From positions 2,255,794-2,319,793 of the forward strand of contig NZ_CP118957.1 of the NCBI RefSeq assembly GCF_029023825.1: DNA of 64,000 nucleotides, in the 5' to 3' direction. Of this stretch, positions 43,268 through 53,246 are shown one piece after another. The notes beneath the pieces are model-generated. The model did not search any database. It saw only the letters and a program-made list of their open reading frames with translations, and had not been told where the DNA came from. This DNA is from Enterococcus saccharolyticus subsp. saccharolyticus (GTDB lineage: Bacteria > Bacillota > Bacilli > Lactobacillales > Enterococcaceae). Both the position numbers and the translations under genes were made by a program. Each line of letters begins with the position of its first letter. Within the stretch, counting starts at the first letter, position 1.

Positions 43268-44384
43268 AATAATCGACATTATACATAATCACACGGTTAC
43301 GACCAGCATGTTTGGCAATATAGCATGCTTCATCTGCTTTTTTTAACGTTTCTAAAATATCAGGTTGATTTACTGTACTTTCAATCCCTGCTGAAAAAGT
43401 AATTGAAATCCCTTCAGACACCTCTAGCGCCACAGGATAGGTTTCCATTTTCAAACAAAAATCTTCAATGATGTCATAAACTTCATTTTTAGGTAAATCA
43501 TAAAAGAAGACGCAAAATTCTTCACCACCAAAACGATAAATTTCTATCTTATTTTTTTCAAGATACAATGACAAATGGGCGTCTAAAAATTGCACAAAAT
43601 CGCGTAATACTTCATTTCCAACAATGTGTCCATAACGATCATTAATTTGTTTAAAATAATCTAAATCAATCATTGCGACAGTCACAGCTGGTTTTCTCTC
43701 GTTTAAAAACTCAATCTTATCACTTAATGCGGAATAGTTATGTGCGCCGGTTAGACTATCAATCTTACTACAAATTAATTCTTCTCGAATACGAGCATTT
43801 TCCTTCTCTTGTAATAAAAAATACAGATAAAAAGATACTAAAATTACTAAGGAACCCGTAACAATCAAAACATCCATGCCATCTTCATACGAAAACAATG
43901 AAGTGATAGCTAGACCTTGTAAATGAAAACAAGCTGAAATAAGCATGGACAAAATAAACAAGCCTGTAAATTTACCATTTCGCCAGCCAAATGGTAACCA
44001 ATCAATCACCACAAATAATGCAAAAATAATTAGCCCAATAATAAAGAGTTGATCGTCAGAAATAAACATCTTGATATCAATCAATTTTGCATAACTCATC
44101 AATAAAAATGGTGTCAATAAAATCAGATATTTGCCATATGTTTGAAAAAAATAATACGCGATAAATAACACTAGAGAATATTCATAAAAAACCGCATCAA
44201 GTAGATGAACCGAAAGCGACAGCAAACAAAACAAATACGTAGAATACAACAAAACAATAAGTATCATTTGTACAAATTTATTTGAAACGACTTTCTTTAA
44301 ATTATTGAAAACCGTATCAATAGTAATTAATAAACTGACAATAATACTTGGAAAAAAGATAATTAGCACCATCATACTTCCCAT
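43266..44384 (-). CDS. Membrane-bound GGDEF diguanylate cyclase
   Basis: A 372-residue protein. About six to seven membrane helices (1-192) form an uncharacterised sensor. A cytosolic GGDEF domain follows (205-370) with D-S-L-T-G-A-H-N-Y at its start, M-I-D-L-D-Y-F-K-Q-I-N-D metal/nucleotide motif and active-site G-G-E-E-F (286-290). All catalytic residues look intact, so synthesis of c-di-GMP from two GTP is expected. The inhibitory RxxD I-site is absent five residues before GGEEF. No EAL or HD-GYP phosphodiesterase lies in the window. It is convergent with the MshEN glycosyltransferase. Confidence 0.9.
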   Translation of the reverse strand: MGSMMVLIIFFPSIIVSLLITIDTVFNNLKKVVSNKFVQMILIVLLYSTYLFCLLSLSVHLLDAVFYEYSLVLFIAYYFFQTYGKYLILLTPFLLMSYAKLIDIKMFISDDQLFIIGLIIFALFVVIDWLPFGWRNGKFTGLFILSMLISACFHLQGLAITSLFSYEDGMDVLIVTGSLVILVSFYLYFLLQEKENARIREELICSKIDSLTGAHNYSALSDKIEFLNERKPAVTVAMIDLDYFKQINDRYGHIVGNEVLRDFVQFLDAHLSLYLEKNKIEIYRFGGEEFCVFFYDLPKNEVYDIIEDFCLKMETYPVALEVSEGISITFSAGIESTVNQPDILETLKKADEACYIAKHAGRNRVIMYNVDY

Positions 44385-44478
44385 AAACAGCTTCTCCTTA
44401 ACCTTTTTAAACTCCTAGTATAATTATTAACAAGCTTAATCATACCCCATAACAAATGATATTTCTATCCTTGTTTAC

Positions 44479-44516
44479 AAAAAACAACAGTTTGTCTGGC
44501 TACGAGACAAACTGTT
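44479..44516 (-). terminator. Terminator of the gluconokinase-like gene
   Basis: Perfect 11-base stem AACAGTTTGTC/GACAAACTGTT around nine bases; T-rich leftward. Confidence 0.85.
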
Positions 44517-44525
44517 CATTTTTAT

Positions 44526-45896
44526 TTACTTAGAAAAATAGTTTTTAAATACTTCTGTATAGTGTTCATACTGCTCTTGCGATGACGCAATTGTCTCAAT
44601 AGGCACCGCTGTCGACTGTTGGCCATAGATTAAATAATACAACCCCATAATCGGTTCATTATAATCGGATAAATAACAATCTACGCCTAAGACATCCGCT
44701 GTCATTTTTCGAAGCATTTCTGATTTGAAAAAACCACCACTTAAAGATAGTTTTTCGGTCACATGGACCATCTCAGTGAGTGTCCGAATATTAAATAAAA
44801 TCCCTTCCACCACACTACGAATCATATCATTTTTAGTATGCTGAATCCGAATGTTCTTTAATGTTCCGGTGACTTCATTTTGCCATAAGGGCGCCCGCTC
44901 CCCATTGATATACGGTTCAAAACGCAACCCATTTGCACCGATTGGCGAGTGTTGCAATGCACTCGGTAAATTTTCAAAAAATTCTTGTGGCGTATCTGCA
45001 TACAAATGACTCGCCCATTCTAAGACACAACCACCATTGTTTGAAGGAGCACCAGTTACATAATACGTTTCATTTAAGTAATAACAGAAATTTTGTTTCC
45101 CACTATCAAAAGTTGGTTCTTTCGTCACTTTGCGCACTGATGCACTCGTGCCAATTGTTAAGCTATTAGGAATACCTGTCGCAATATAACTCGCATACGC
45201 AGCAAGACAACCATCACTTGCACCAATAACTACTTTTGCAGTTACCGGAATTTTCAATTCGACAGCAGCACGTTCTTTTAAAGGAAAGGATGTCGTCGTA
45301 TCGACTAAGGGAGCCAATTGTTGGGCTGAAATACCAACGAATGCCAAAATCTCCGCATCCCATTGACGTTCCTGTAAATCAAATAATCCCGTTGCTGAAG
45401 CAGTGGCATAATCAAGAACAAATTCTCCAGTAAAATAATGCATGATAAGCTCTTTGATGCCATAGTAGTGTGTGTGGTTCGGATAACGATTTTGTTGTTG
45501 GAAATACAATAATTTAGTAAAAGGTGACATGGCATGAATCGGCGTTCCCGTTCGTTGGTAAAATAGTGAGGCACGTTCTTGTTGTTTAAATGTTGCAATC
45601 GTTTGTTCTGCTTGTGTATCGGACCAAATATAAATCGCATCATCGAGTCCTTCTCCCCAAGGTAAGATACTGTGCATGGCCACACTAAAACTCACTGTTT
45701 CAAGTGCTTCACGCATATCTTTGGGAATCGATTGTACGCCTACTTTTAACACTTCTAATAGCTCTGTTGCTCGTTGGTAACAGATTTGTTGGTCGCGATA
45801 GGTTCTGACTGGACTCGTTTGTTGAAATTTAATTTTCCCATCTGCAATCACCGCAAACTTAATTGCTGTTGTACCAATATCAATGCCTAAAAACAT
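44526..45896 (-). CDS. gntK: FGGY-family carbohydrate kinase (gluconokinase-like)
   Basis: A 456-residue sugar kinase with two actin-like domains. The N-terminal phosphate loop G-I-D-I-G-T-T and the second-domain G-A-S-D-G-C-L and S-L-S-G-G-F-F segments are present. The layout resembles GntK/XylB of lactobacillales; gluconate is the best guess, xylulose a second. The ATG at 45896 is set by GGAGGGG. No gluconate permease or dehydrogenase lies nearby, which keeps the substrate open. Confidence 0.75.
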   Translation of the reverse strand: MFLGIDIGTTAIKFAVIADGKIKFQQTSPVRTYRDQQICYQRATELLEVLKVGVQSIPKDMREALETVSFSVAMHSILPWGEGLDDAIYIWSDTQAEQTIATFKQQERASLFYQRTGTPIHAMSPFTKLLYFQQQNRYPNHTHYYGIKELIMHYFTGEFVLDYATASATGLFDLQERQWDAEILAFVGISAQQLAPLVDTTTSFPLKERAAVELKIPVTAKVVIGASDGCLAAYASYIATGIPNSLTIGTSASVRKVTKEPTFDSGKQNFCYYLNETYYVTGAPSNNGGCVLEWASHLYADTPQEFFENLPSALQHSPIGANGLRFEPYINGERAPLWQNEVTGTLKNIRIQHTKNDMIRSVVEGILFNIRTLTEMVHVTEKLSLSGGFFKSEMLRKMTADVLGVDCYLSDYNEPIMGLYYLIYGQQSTAVPIETIASSQEQYEHYTEVFKNYFSK

Positions 45897-45939
45897 GACA
45901 AATTCCCCTCCATTCATTTCTAGTTTATTTTAGCACACC

Positions 45940-45974
45940 AAAAAAAAGAAGCAGCAAGAATTTCTTGCTACTTC
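45940..45974 (-). terminator. Terminator of the ccrZ-trmB operon
   Basis: GAAG-AGCAAGAA/TTCTTGCT-CTTC stem with one mismatch, T8 leftward. Confidence 0.8.
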
Positions 45975-45976
45975 AC

Positions 45977-46630
45977 CTATTTTTTCGTTTTATCTGGGAA
46001 TTTGGCTTCGACACGATAAATACGTTGTCCACGTGATGAAAATTTCTCTTCATACTCCGTCATAATATTCCCTTCAAAGGTACTTGTGTGCAAATCTAAC
46101 CAGACTTTTTGAATGATTAATCCATATTGCGAAAAACTGGCTAAAGAATATTCAAATAATCCTTGATTATCTGTTTTGAAGTGAATTTCACCTTCGGGGC
46201 GTAAAATTTGTTCATCCACAGCTAAAAATGTTTTGTACGTCAAGCGACGTTTTTCATGACGGGTTTTTGGCCATGGATCAGAAAAGTTTAAATAAATTTG
46301 ATCGACTTCACTGTCAGCAAAATATTCGGTTAATGCTGAACCATCTACGTGTAATAATTGTAAGTTGGGAATTTCAGCTTCAATCAATTTATCTAGTGCA
46401 AATGAGACCACACTGACTTGCATATCAATCCCAATATAATTAATCTCTGGATGTGCTTTTGCCATATTTGCAATAAATTGGCCTTTCCCCATTCCAATTT
46501 CAATATGAATCGGTTGGTCATTACCAAAACGCTCTGCCCAACGACCTTTCCATTCTTGGGGTTGATCCACAACGAATTGTGGATGAGACGCAATTAATTC
46601 TTCTGCACCGGTACGTTTTCTTACTCTCAT
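45977..46630 (-). CDS. trmB: tRNA (guanine-N7)-methyltransferase
   Basis: Methylates G46 of tRNA using SAM; cytosolic. The 217 residues hold the SAM loop [10 protein letters not shown] and the TrmB signature [16 protein letters not shown]. Standard length. It starts 27 bases after ccrZ, a conserved pair in streptococci and enterococci. Confidence 0.96.
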   Translation of the reverse strand: MRVRKRTGAEELIASHPQFVVDQPQEWKGRWAERFGNDQPIHIEIGMGKGQFIANMAKAHPEINYIGIDMQVSVVSFALDKLIEAEIPNLQLLHVDGSALTEYFADSEVDQIYLNFSDPWPKTRHEKRRLTYKTFLAVDEQILRPEGEIHFKTDNQGLFEYSLASFSQYGLIIQKVWLDLHTSTFEGNIMTEYEEKFSSRGQRIYRVEAKFPDKTKK

Positions 46631-46657
46631 AGTTGTTCCTCTCTTTTACAACAAGTC

Positions 46658-47437
46658 TTATCCTGTATAAATTCGTTTTAATTGTAAAATCTCTTGATTC
46701 ATTTCTTTTAAAGCATTTCGTTTATGGTATTTCTTTACTTCTTGTAGCATACTCAATAACGCATACCAATATATTTTTTCCATATTCTCGCTATTGCCAT
46801 GAATGCCATAACTCATTAACCAATGATTCCAACTAGAAATCGGTAAATAATGACCTAAAATAGTGCCAATATCTACTGCTGGATCAGCAAACATCACCGA
46901 ATCCCAATCAACTAAATACAGATAGTTTTTACAGACAATCCAGTTCCGACAATTCACATCACCATGCACAACGGCTTTTTCAGAAAGTTTGAATGATGGA
47001 ATATTTTTCTCTAAGTAAGTATGAACCAAAGATAAAAATTGATTTTCAACCAATTCTTTGTCTAACTCTGTTTCATATTCTTGCAACATCTGTTGTGGCG
47101 ACATCACAATGCCACCCATTTTTTCAAGCATCTCTTTTAAAGAATCCGAGTGATGCAAATGATACAAGACATCAATGACATCATTGCGTTGACCAATTTC
47201 TTCAGGTCCTAAGATGCGTCCTTCTAGCCATTCTTGGGCTGTTAAGGTGTCACCATTGCCTGTGCGTTTGGTCCAAATTAATTTAGGGGTAATGCCTTCT
47301 TTTGACAAAGCAGCAAGCATCGGAGTGGTATTGCGTTTGATGAATACTTTGTCTTCTGCTTTTAAACCGACATATGCCTTGCCAGTATCGCCTTTAATTG
47401 GATGCAGATCCCAATCGTTATCCAAACGAATAGCCAT
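46658..47437 (-). CDS. ccrZ: Cell-cycle regulator CcrZ (YtmP-type phosphotransferase)
   Basis: A 259-residue protein of the aminoglycoside-phosphotransferase/choline-kinase fold: substrate-side V-V-H-G-D-V-N-C-R-N-W and metal-binding V-D-W-D-S. The N-terminal G-D-T-G-K-A-Y and V-F-I-K-R-N-T-T-P segments match CcrZ of Streptococcus pneumoniae, which works with FtsZ to control the start of DNA replication. The place just before trmB and after ecsAB is conserved. It has a good promoter and a GGAGG site. Confidence 0.82.
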   Translation of the reverse strand: MAIRLDNDWDLHPIKGDTGKAYVGLKAEDKVFIKRNTTPMLAALSKEGITPKLIWTKRTGNGDTLTAQEWLEGRILGPEEIGQRNDVIDVLYHLHHSDSLKEMLEKMGGIVMSPQQMLQEYETELDKELVENQFLSLVHTYLEKNIPSFKLSEKAVVHGDVNCRNWIVCKNYLYLVDWDSVMFADPAVDIGTILGHYLPISSWNHWLMSYGIHGNSENMEKIYWYALLSMLQEVKKYHKRNALKEMNQEILQLKRIYTG

Positions 47438-47473
47438 CCTATGTGCCTCCTTCTTTTTTTCACAGTAATTTTT

Positions 47474-47502
47474 ATTCTAGCGCCTTAACTACAGGTCGTC
47501 AA
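47474..47502 (-). promoter_or_regulatory. Promoter of ccrZ-trmB
   Basis: Leftward TTGACG (47502-47497), 17 bases, TAGAAT (47479-47474). Confidence 0.7.
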
Positions 47503-47565
47503 GCACATCTCTTTCACTTTTTACTTTCCAATCTTTTTTTCAGACAATCTTTAGCATATTCTCAG

Positions 47566-48780
47566 TTAGCGTATGCCCTTGTTCAATCGATATGGGACAT
47601 ATAATTCAACAAAAAGGACAGCGACAATAAAAAATCCTCCCGTCACAATCGCACGGTCTGCCCAAGTCGCAATCACAACACTACTAATCACCGAAAAAAT
47701 CATCGCAACCGCTAATAAAGCAATCCGCAATAAGGTTTGAATCGCACGTAATTTTTGTTTTTCTGATACTGGATAAAGTTGAACACTCGTCATATATTGA
47801 AATTGATGGTACAACGGCAATAATTGAAAACCAATTAAATAAATAAACAGTGCGCCAATACCTAACGCAAACCATCGCTCCACAATAAACACCAACAATA
47901 TGCTTCCTAACGCTAATAAGCGCAAATACAAGCCACTAAACTCCGTTCCACGGACGAAACGACGTGCATACAAATAAAGATAGGTATTTTTTTGCATAAA
48001 TTTAATATTACCTAAAAAACCATCCATGTATTTGCGGCGTTTAATTTGCGCCGTAATTTCTGGAACATCGGTAAATAAATTAATGAAACGATACAAACGA
48101 TACAAACGATGTTGTTCTGTCGCAATCATCTTATCCCAATCAAGCGGTGCTTGCATTTTTTGCCAACATAAATTGTGGAAAAGATACATTTGTAAAAAGG
48201 ACAACAGCATACCAATTAACGGATAAATAAATAACCCCACACTTAAGGTTGCCAAACTTATCATCCACCATAAAAGATAGGCATTTTTGGTAGCTTTTTC
48301 CATATCTTGAAACAAATCCATCCGTTGAATCTGTAACTGACTGAATTTCAAGCCCCACAAAGTGAGTAAGAAAAAAGCAAAGGTAGAAAATGCCATTCCT
48401 GTTGCTAACACCACTAGCGGCATCGTTGCACCACCAATTAAAACCAATACACCAAATGGCAAGTAACAACTATATTTAAACGCATGCGTCAAATACCCGC
48501 GCATTTGTTTTTCTTTTGGTAATAAAAAAACCGCATCGGCAGGTTTCGCTAAACTCGCAAATTGACCAATATGAAGAGCAATCAACCAAACACCTAAGAC
48601 AATCACTGTGCCCCAAGTAAAGCCTTTTGGCAAAGTTTTTAAGGTATTCGAATAATACAAACCCAAACCGCCGACTAAAAATGTCATCGTCAACGCGAAA
48701 TGGTCATTAAAAACATATTTTAAATAGCGCTGTATAGTTTTTTGATGCAAACGCAGTCGTTGTTGAAAAAATTCGTTCAT
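47566..48780 (-). CDS. ecsB: ABC transporter permease EcsB
   Basis: A 404-residue membrane protein with about eight to ten helices in the pattern of EcsB, the partner of EcsA. In B. subtilis and relatives the Ecs transporter affects intramembrane proteolysis by RseP, competence and peptide signalling. Here the gene lies three bases after ecsA and before ccrZ, the usual order. A divergent hit gene, common beside ecsA, is absent. Confidence 0.85.
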   Translation of the reverse strand: MNEFFQQRLRLHQKTIQRYLKYVFNDHFALTMTFLVGGLGLYYSNTLKTLPKGFTWGTVIVLGVWLIALHIGQFASLAKPADAVFLLPKEKQMRGYLTHAFKYSCYLPFGVLVLIGGATMPLVVLATGMAFSTFAFFLLTLWGLKFSQLQIQRMDLFQDMEKATKNAYLLWWMISLATLSVGLFIYPLIGMLLSFLQMYLFHNLCWQKMQAPLDWDKMIATEQHRLYRLYRFINLFTDVPEITAQIKRRKYMDGFLGNIKFMQKNTYLYLYARRFVRGTEFSGLYLRLLALGSILLVFIVERWFALGIGALFIYLIGFQLLPLYHQFQYMTSVQLYPVSEKQKLRAIQTLLRIALLAVAMIFSVISSVVIATWADRAIVTGGFFIVAVLFVELYVPYRLNKGIR

Positions 48781-48783
48781 TTC

Positions 48784-49512
48784 CTACGCCTCCTCTGTCA
48801 GCGCAAGATAGATTTCATCTAAAGATGCGTTTGTTAAACCAAATTGTGCTTGCAATTCTGCCATCGATCCTTGGGCGCGAATTTCGCCGTTGTGCAACAT
48901 AATAAAACGATCGCAATATTTTTCAGCTGTCGCTAACACATGGGTCGACATCAAGATAGATGCGCCGGATTCTTTCATTTCTTTCATTAACTCTAATAAT
49001 GCATGAATCGCTAACGGGTCTAATCCTAAAAACGGTTCGTCAATGATATATAGACTTGGTTCAATTAAAAAAGCACATAAAATCATGACTTTCTGCTTCA
49101 TTCCTTTAGAAAAATTTGCTGGAAACCACTCCAAACGGTTTTCTAAACGAAATGTTTTTAGTAATTGTTCCGCACGTTCTAACGCGACTTCTTTAGGAAT
49201 ATCATAGGCCATCGCTGTAATTTCCAAATGTTCACGCAAGGTTAATTCTTCATATAAAGCAGGACTTTCAGGAATATAGCCGATTTTTTTTCGGTATTCT
49301 TCTGGATTTTCTTTTAAAGTTAAACCGTCAATTTCAATACTGCCTTTTTGTGGTTGCAATAAGCCAATGATTTCTTTGATGGTTGTACTTTTGCCCGCAC
49401 CATTTAAACCAATCAAACCTACTAGCTCGCCATCGTTGATTTCAAAATTAATATCTTTTAAAACAGGTAACTGACTGTAACCCCCTGTTAAGTTTTTAAT
49501 TGTTAATGTCAT
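48784..49512 (-). CDS. ecsA: ABC transporter ATPase EcsA
   Basis: A 242-residue ATPase: Walker A G-L-N-G-A-G-K-S-T-T, signature F-S-K-G-M-K-Q-K, Walker B Y-I-I-D-E-P-F-L-G-L-D-P. The Lys-Gly-Met-Lys-Gln-Lys signature is the EcsA form. The ATG at 49512 follows GGAGGAAAA; the frame upstream to 49635 covers the promoter. Operon with ecsB. Confidence 0.88.
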   Translation of the reverse strand: MTLTIKNLTGGYSQLPVLKDINFEINDGELVGLIGLNGAGKSTTIKEIIGLLQPQKGSIEIDGLTLKENPEEYRKKIGYIPESPALYEELTLREHLEITAMAYDIPKEVALERAEQLLKTFRLENRLEWFPANFSKGMKQKVMILCAFLIEPSLYIIDEPFLGLDPLAIHALLELMKEMKESGASILMSTHVLATAEKYCDRFIMLHNGEIRAQGSMAELQAQFGLTNASLDEIYLALTEEA

Positions 49513-49540
49513 GTGTTTTCCTCCAAAGTTTGCTAGATTT

Positions 49541-49549
49541 ATTATACCA
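49541..49549 (-). promoter_or_regulatory. Extended -10 promoter of ecsAB
   Basis: TGG-TATAAT read leftward (49549-49541), with only a T-rich -35 region. About 30 bases before the ecsA start. Confidence 0.5.
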
Positions 49550-49601
49550 CGAAGCGTAAGGAGAAAAAATTCAGGTGCTGAACTATTTTTAGTTGGCAAA
49601 T

Positions 49602-49641
49602 AAAAAAAACGATGCTTACTGCTAATCGTAAGCATCGTTTT
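49602..49641. terminator. Terminator of the heterodimeric ABC exporter operon
   Basis: Perfect 13-base stem AAACGATGCTTAC (49607-49619) with its complement (49628-49640), T8 leftward. Confidence 0.85.
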
Positions 49642-49644
49642 CCA

Positions 49645-51522
49645 TTAAGCTACTTCTTCTGAAAATTGACTGTTATATAAGTCTGCGTAGAAACCATTTT
49701 TCGCCATCAAGGTGTCATGATTCCCTGTTTCAATAATCGAACCTTGATTCATAACGATGATATTATCCGCATCACGAATGGTTGACAAGCGATGTGCAAC
49801 CACAAAACTGGTGCGATTTTCTAATAAACGATTCATAGCTTGTTGAATTAAGATTTCAGTCCGCGTATCGACACTCGATGTTGCTTCATCCAAAATTAAG
49901 ACATCTGGATTGGCTAAAAATGCCCGCGCAATCGTAATTAATTGACGTTGTCCTTGTGAAATATTACTTGCTTCTTCATTTAACACAGTGTCATATCCTT
50001 CTGGTAATTTACGAACAAATTCATCCACATGCGCTGCTTTTGCTGCTGTCATCACTTGTTCTTTGGTTGCTTGTTCATTCCCATAAAGGATATTGTCATA
50101 AATCGTTCCTGTAAATAACCACGTATCTTGCAATACCATTGAGAAATGATTTCGTAATTCATCACGCGTGAAATCGCGTGTGTCTTTGCCTTCATAACGA
50201 ATGCTCCCACCAGAAACATCATAAAAACGTTCTAACAAGTTAATTAACGTCGTTTTACCTGCACCAGTTGGGCCGACAATCGCCACCATTTCGCCTGCTT
50301 TCACATCCAAATTGAAATCAGTCATCAATAATTTGTCTTCGTTATAACCAAATTGAACATTTTCAAAACGAACTTTATAGTCGTTGTCTTCTGTTGGTAA
50401 TAATGAAGGTTCATTCAGCATTTCTTCTTCGTCTAAGATTTCAAATACCCGTTCTGCAGAAGCAACTGTTGATTGAATGGTATTAATCAAGCTCGCAATT
50501 TGCGTAATTGGTTGGGAGAATTGATTGGTATATTGTAAGAATGCTTGCACATCTCCTAAATTCATATTCCCATTTGCCACTTTAATCCCACCAAGAACTG
50601 CCACAAAGACATACCCTAAGTTTTTAACAAAGTTCATCAATGGCATAATCATCGCTGAAATAAATTGGGCTTTCCAACCAGCTTCATATAATTTTTCATT
50701 TTCAACTTCAAATACTTCTTGGTTTGCTTTTTCATGATTAAATGTTTTGACGACTGTATGACCACCATATGTTTCTTCAACTTGGTCATTTAGAAGTCCC
50801 AAGCTTTTTTGTTGGGCTGCAAAATGTTTCTGTGATTTTGGTGCAACCAACATCACAACAATCAAACTCAATGGAACAGTTGCCAAAGCGACCAATGTTA
50901 ATTGCCAACTAATGGTCAACATCATCCATAATACCCCAACAAAGGTCACAATACTGGTTACAAATTGCGTCAAGTTTTGTTGCAAGGTCCCTGCGATATT
51001 GTCCATATCGTTAATGGCACGCGACATAATGTCCCCATTGCTATGCGTATCGTAATAAGAAATTGGTAAGCGACTCATTTTTTCATCTAAATCTCGACGC
51101 ATTTCATACACTGTTCGTTGTGAAACACGTGTCATAATAAATTGTTGCATGAAATTAAAGATTGCTGAAATGACATACATACCAATCACAATCAAAATAA
51201 TTTGACCAATTTTATCAAAATCAATCGGGAAACGACTAATTTGTTCGCCCATTTTCATTTGTTTGACGCCTGCCATCACACCATTAAATATTTCTGTGGT
51301 TGCTTGACCAAGCACTTTTGGTGTTTGAATTTGGAAAACAACTGCAGCAATCGCTAAAACAAAGACGAGGATAATCGCATAGGAACGTTTGGACATATAA
51401 TGAAAAAGCCGTTTGGTTGTGACCCAAAAATTCGTCGCTTTTTGAGGTTTCATACCCATACCACGTCCGGGTCCACCGTGTCCAGATCCACCATGGATTG
51501 GTTGTGTTTTTTCTTTACTCAT
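49645..51522 (-). CDS. Heterodimeric ABC exporter, subunit with the canonical catalytic site
   Basis: A 625-residue half-transporter: Gly-rich basic N-terminus, six helices (about 45-340) and an ATPase domain with Walker A G-P-T-G-A-G-K-T-T, signature I-S-Q-G-Q-R-Q and Walker B L-I-L-D-E-A-T-S-S-V-D. The catalytic Glu is present, but the signature is altered (SQGQ). It overlaps the partner gene by four bases. The pair fits LmrCD/BmrCD-type multidrug exporters. Confidence 0.92.
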   Translation of the reverse strand: MSKEKTQPIHGGSGHGGPGRGMGMKPQKATNFWVTTKRLFHYMSKRSYAIILVFVLAIAAVVFQIQTPKVLGQATTEIFNGVMAGVKQMKMGEQISRFPIDFDKIGQIILIVIGMYVISAIFNFMQQFIMTRVSQRTVYEMRRDLDEKMSRLPISYYDTHSNGDIMSRAINDMDNIAGTLQQNLTQFVTSIVTFVGVLWMMLTISWQLTLVALATVPLSLIVVMLVAPKSQKHFAAQQKSLGLLNDQVEETYGGHTVVKTFNHEKANQEVFEVENEKLYEAGWKAQFISAMIMPLMNFVKNLGYVFVAVLGGIKVANGNMNLGDVQAFLQYTNQFSQPITQIASLINTIQSTVASAERVFEILDEEEMLNEPSLLPTEDNDYKVRFENVQFGYNEDKLLMTDFNLDVKAGEMVAIVGPTGAGKTTLINLLERFYDVSGGSIRYEGKDTRDFTRDELRNHFSMVLQDTWLFTGTIYDNILYGNEQATKEQVMTAAKAAHVDEFVRKLPEGYDTVLNEEASNISQGQRQLITIARAFLANPDVLILDEATSSVDTRTEILIQQAMNRLLENRTSFVVAHRLSTIRDADNIIVMNQGSIIETGNHDTLMAKNGFYADLYNSQFSEEVA

Positions 51523-53246
51523 GCTAAATCCTCCTCTCTCAATTGTGAATGCACGATTTCTTGATAAGTCGCATTTTCTGCTAATAATTCTTCGTGTGTG
51601 CCTTGTCCTACAACTTGACCTTCATCCAAAACTAAAATAATGTCCGCATCCATGACAGTGCTGACACGTTGGGCAACAATGACCATGATTCCTTCTGTCA
51701 TTGATTCTTTTAATGCTGCACGTAAATTCGCGTCAGTTTTAAAGTCTAAAGCAGAAAATGAATCATCAAAGACATACACATCTGCCTCTTTAATCAATGC
51801 TCGCGCAATCGCTAAACGTTGACGTTGTCCACCAGAAAAGTTGCCTCCACCTTGTTCCACACGACTATCTAGTCCATCGTCTAACCCTTCAACGAAATCT
51901 TTCGCTTGAGCAATAGCTAAGGCCTGCCAGATTTCTTCATCCGTTGCTTCTGGTCGTCCGTAACGCATATTCTCACGAATCGTTCCTGAGAATAACACTG
52001 CTTTTTGTGGAACAAAACCAATCACTTCACGTAAATCATGTTGCGTTACTTTTGAAATATCTTGATTGTTTAAACGAATCATTCCTGATTCCACATCATA
52101 TAGACGTGGCAACAAGTTCACTAACGTTGTTTTCCCAGAACCGGTTCCCCCGATAATGGCAACTGTTTGTCCAGATTCAACCGCAAAATGCACATCTTTT
52201 AGTGCTAATTTTTCTGCACCAGGGAAACGGTAGTTCACATGATCAAACACTAATTTAGCCGCACTTCCTTGACGTGAAATAGTTGCTGGATTTTGAACAT
52301 CTAAGATTTCGTCAGGCTCTTCTAAAATTTCATTAATACGATCCGCCGAAGCTTGCGCACGAGGAACCATCACAAAAATCATCGATAACATCATAAAACT
52401 AATTAAAATTTGCATCGCATAGGTCATAAATGCAATCAAATTCCCAACTTCTAACGTCATATCAGCAATATAATGCCCACCAAACCAAGTAATCGCAATG
52501 TTTGTTCCACTCATAATCAACGTCATTAACGGCATCATTAGCGCGACAATCGTGTTTACTTTGATTGCTGTTTGTGTGTAATCTTTATTCGCATCATCAA
52601 AACGGCTTTCTTCATACGCTGTTTTGTTAAATGCACGAATCACACGAACACCCGTCAATCCTTCACGAAAAACCAAGTTCAAACGGTCGGTTTTCTTTTG
52701 CATACTCTTAAATAATGGCACCGCAAAATACATAATGCCACCAATTGCGACAATAATAACTGGAATGACGACCAAGAAAATTTTCGTTAATTGTGGATCT
52801 TTGTAATAGGCTAAAAAGCTAGCACCAATTAAGGTAATCGGTGCATTAATCATCATCCGTAAAAACATTTGGGTCACCATTTGAATTTGGTTGACATCGT
52901 TTGTCGTACGGGTAATCAATGAAGCCGTACCATATTTATCAAAGGTACGTATGGATGCATGTTCCACCTTGTTATAAATATCTGTCCGTAATTCTTTGCC
53001 TAATTTTTGGGATTCTCTGGTCGCAAAATACGTATTACCAACCGCAGCGATAATACTGACTAAGGAGAAGCCGACCATAAACATTCCTGTTTGCCAGATA
53101 TAATCAATATCGCCCACCGCAACCCCTTTATCAATAATGTTCGAAGTAAGGGTTGGTAAATACAAATCAGCAATGACTTGTGCAATCATAAAAATTACTG
53201 CCATCAATGCAGAGACCCAAGAAATTCGTTTCCATAGTTTAATCAT
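51519..53246 (-). CDS. Heterodimeric ABC exporter, subunit with a degenerate catalytic site
   Basis: A 575-residue half-transporter with six helices and an ATPase domain: Walker A G-G-T-G-S-G-K-T-T, canonical signature F-S-G-G-Q-R-Q-R, but Walker B V-Y-V-F-D-D-S-F-S-A-L-D has Asp for the catalytic Glu. This is exactly the asymmetric arrangement known for heterodimeric exporters, where only one site hydrolyses ATP. It is coupled to the TetR gene upstream (four-base overlap) and to the partner downstream. Confidence 0.93.
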   Translation of the reverse strand: MIKLWKRISWVSALMAVIFMIAQVIADLYLPTLTSNIIDKGVAVGDIDYIWQTGMFMVGFSLVSIIAAVGNTYFATRESQKLGKELRTDIYNKVEHASIRTFDKYGTASLITRTTNDVNQIQMVTQMFLRMMINAPITLIGASFLAYYKDPQLTKIFLVVIPVIIVAIGGIMYFAVPLFKSMQKKTDRLNLVFREGLTGVRVIRAFNKTAYEESRFDDANKDYTQTAIKVNTIVALMMPLMTLIMSGTNIAITWFGGHYIADMTLEVGNLIAFMTYAMQILISFMMLSMIFVMVPRAQASADRINEILEEPDEILDVQNPATISRQGSAAKLVFDHVNYRFPGAEKLALKDVHFAVESGQTVAIIGGTGSGKTTLVNLLPRLYDVESGMIRLNNQDISKVTQHDLREVIGFVPQKAVLFSGTIRENMRYGRPEATDEEIWQALAIAQAKDFVEGLDDGLDSRVEQGGGNFSGGQRQRLAIARALIKEADVYVFDDSFSALDFKTDANLRAALKESMTEGIMVIVAQRVSTVMDADIILVLDEGQVVGQGTHEELLAENATYQEIVHSQLREEDLA

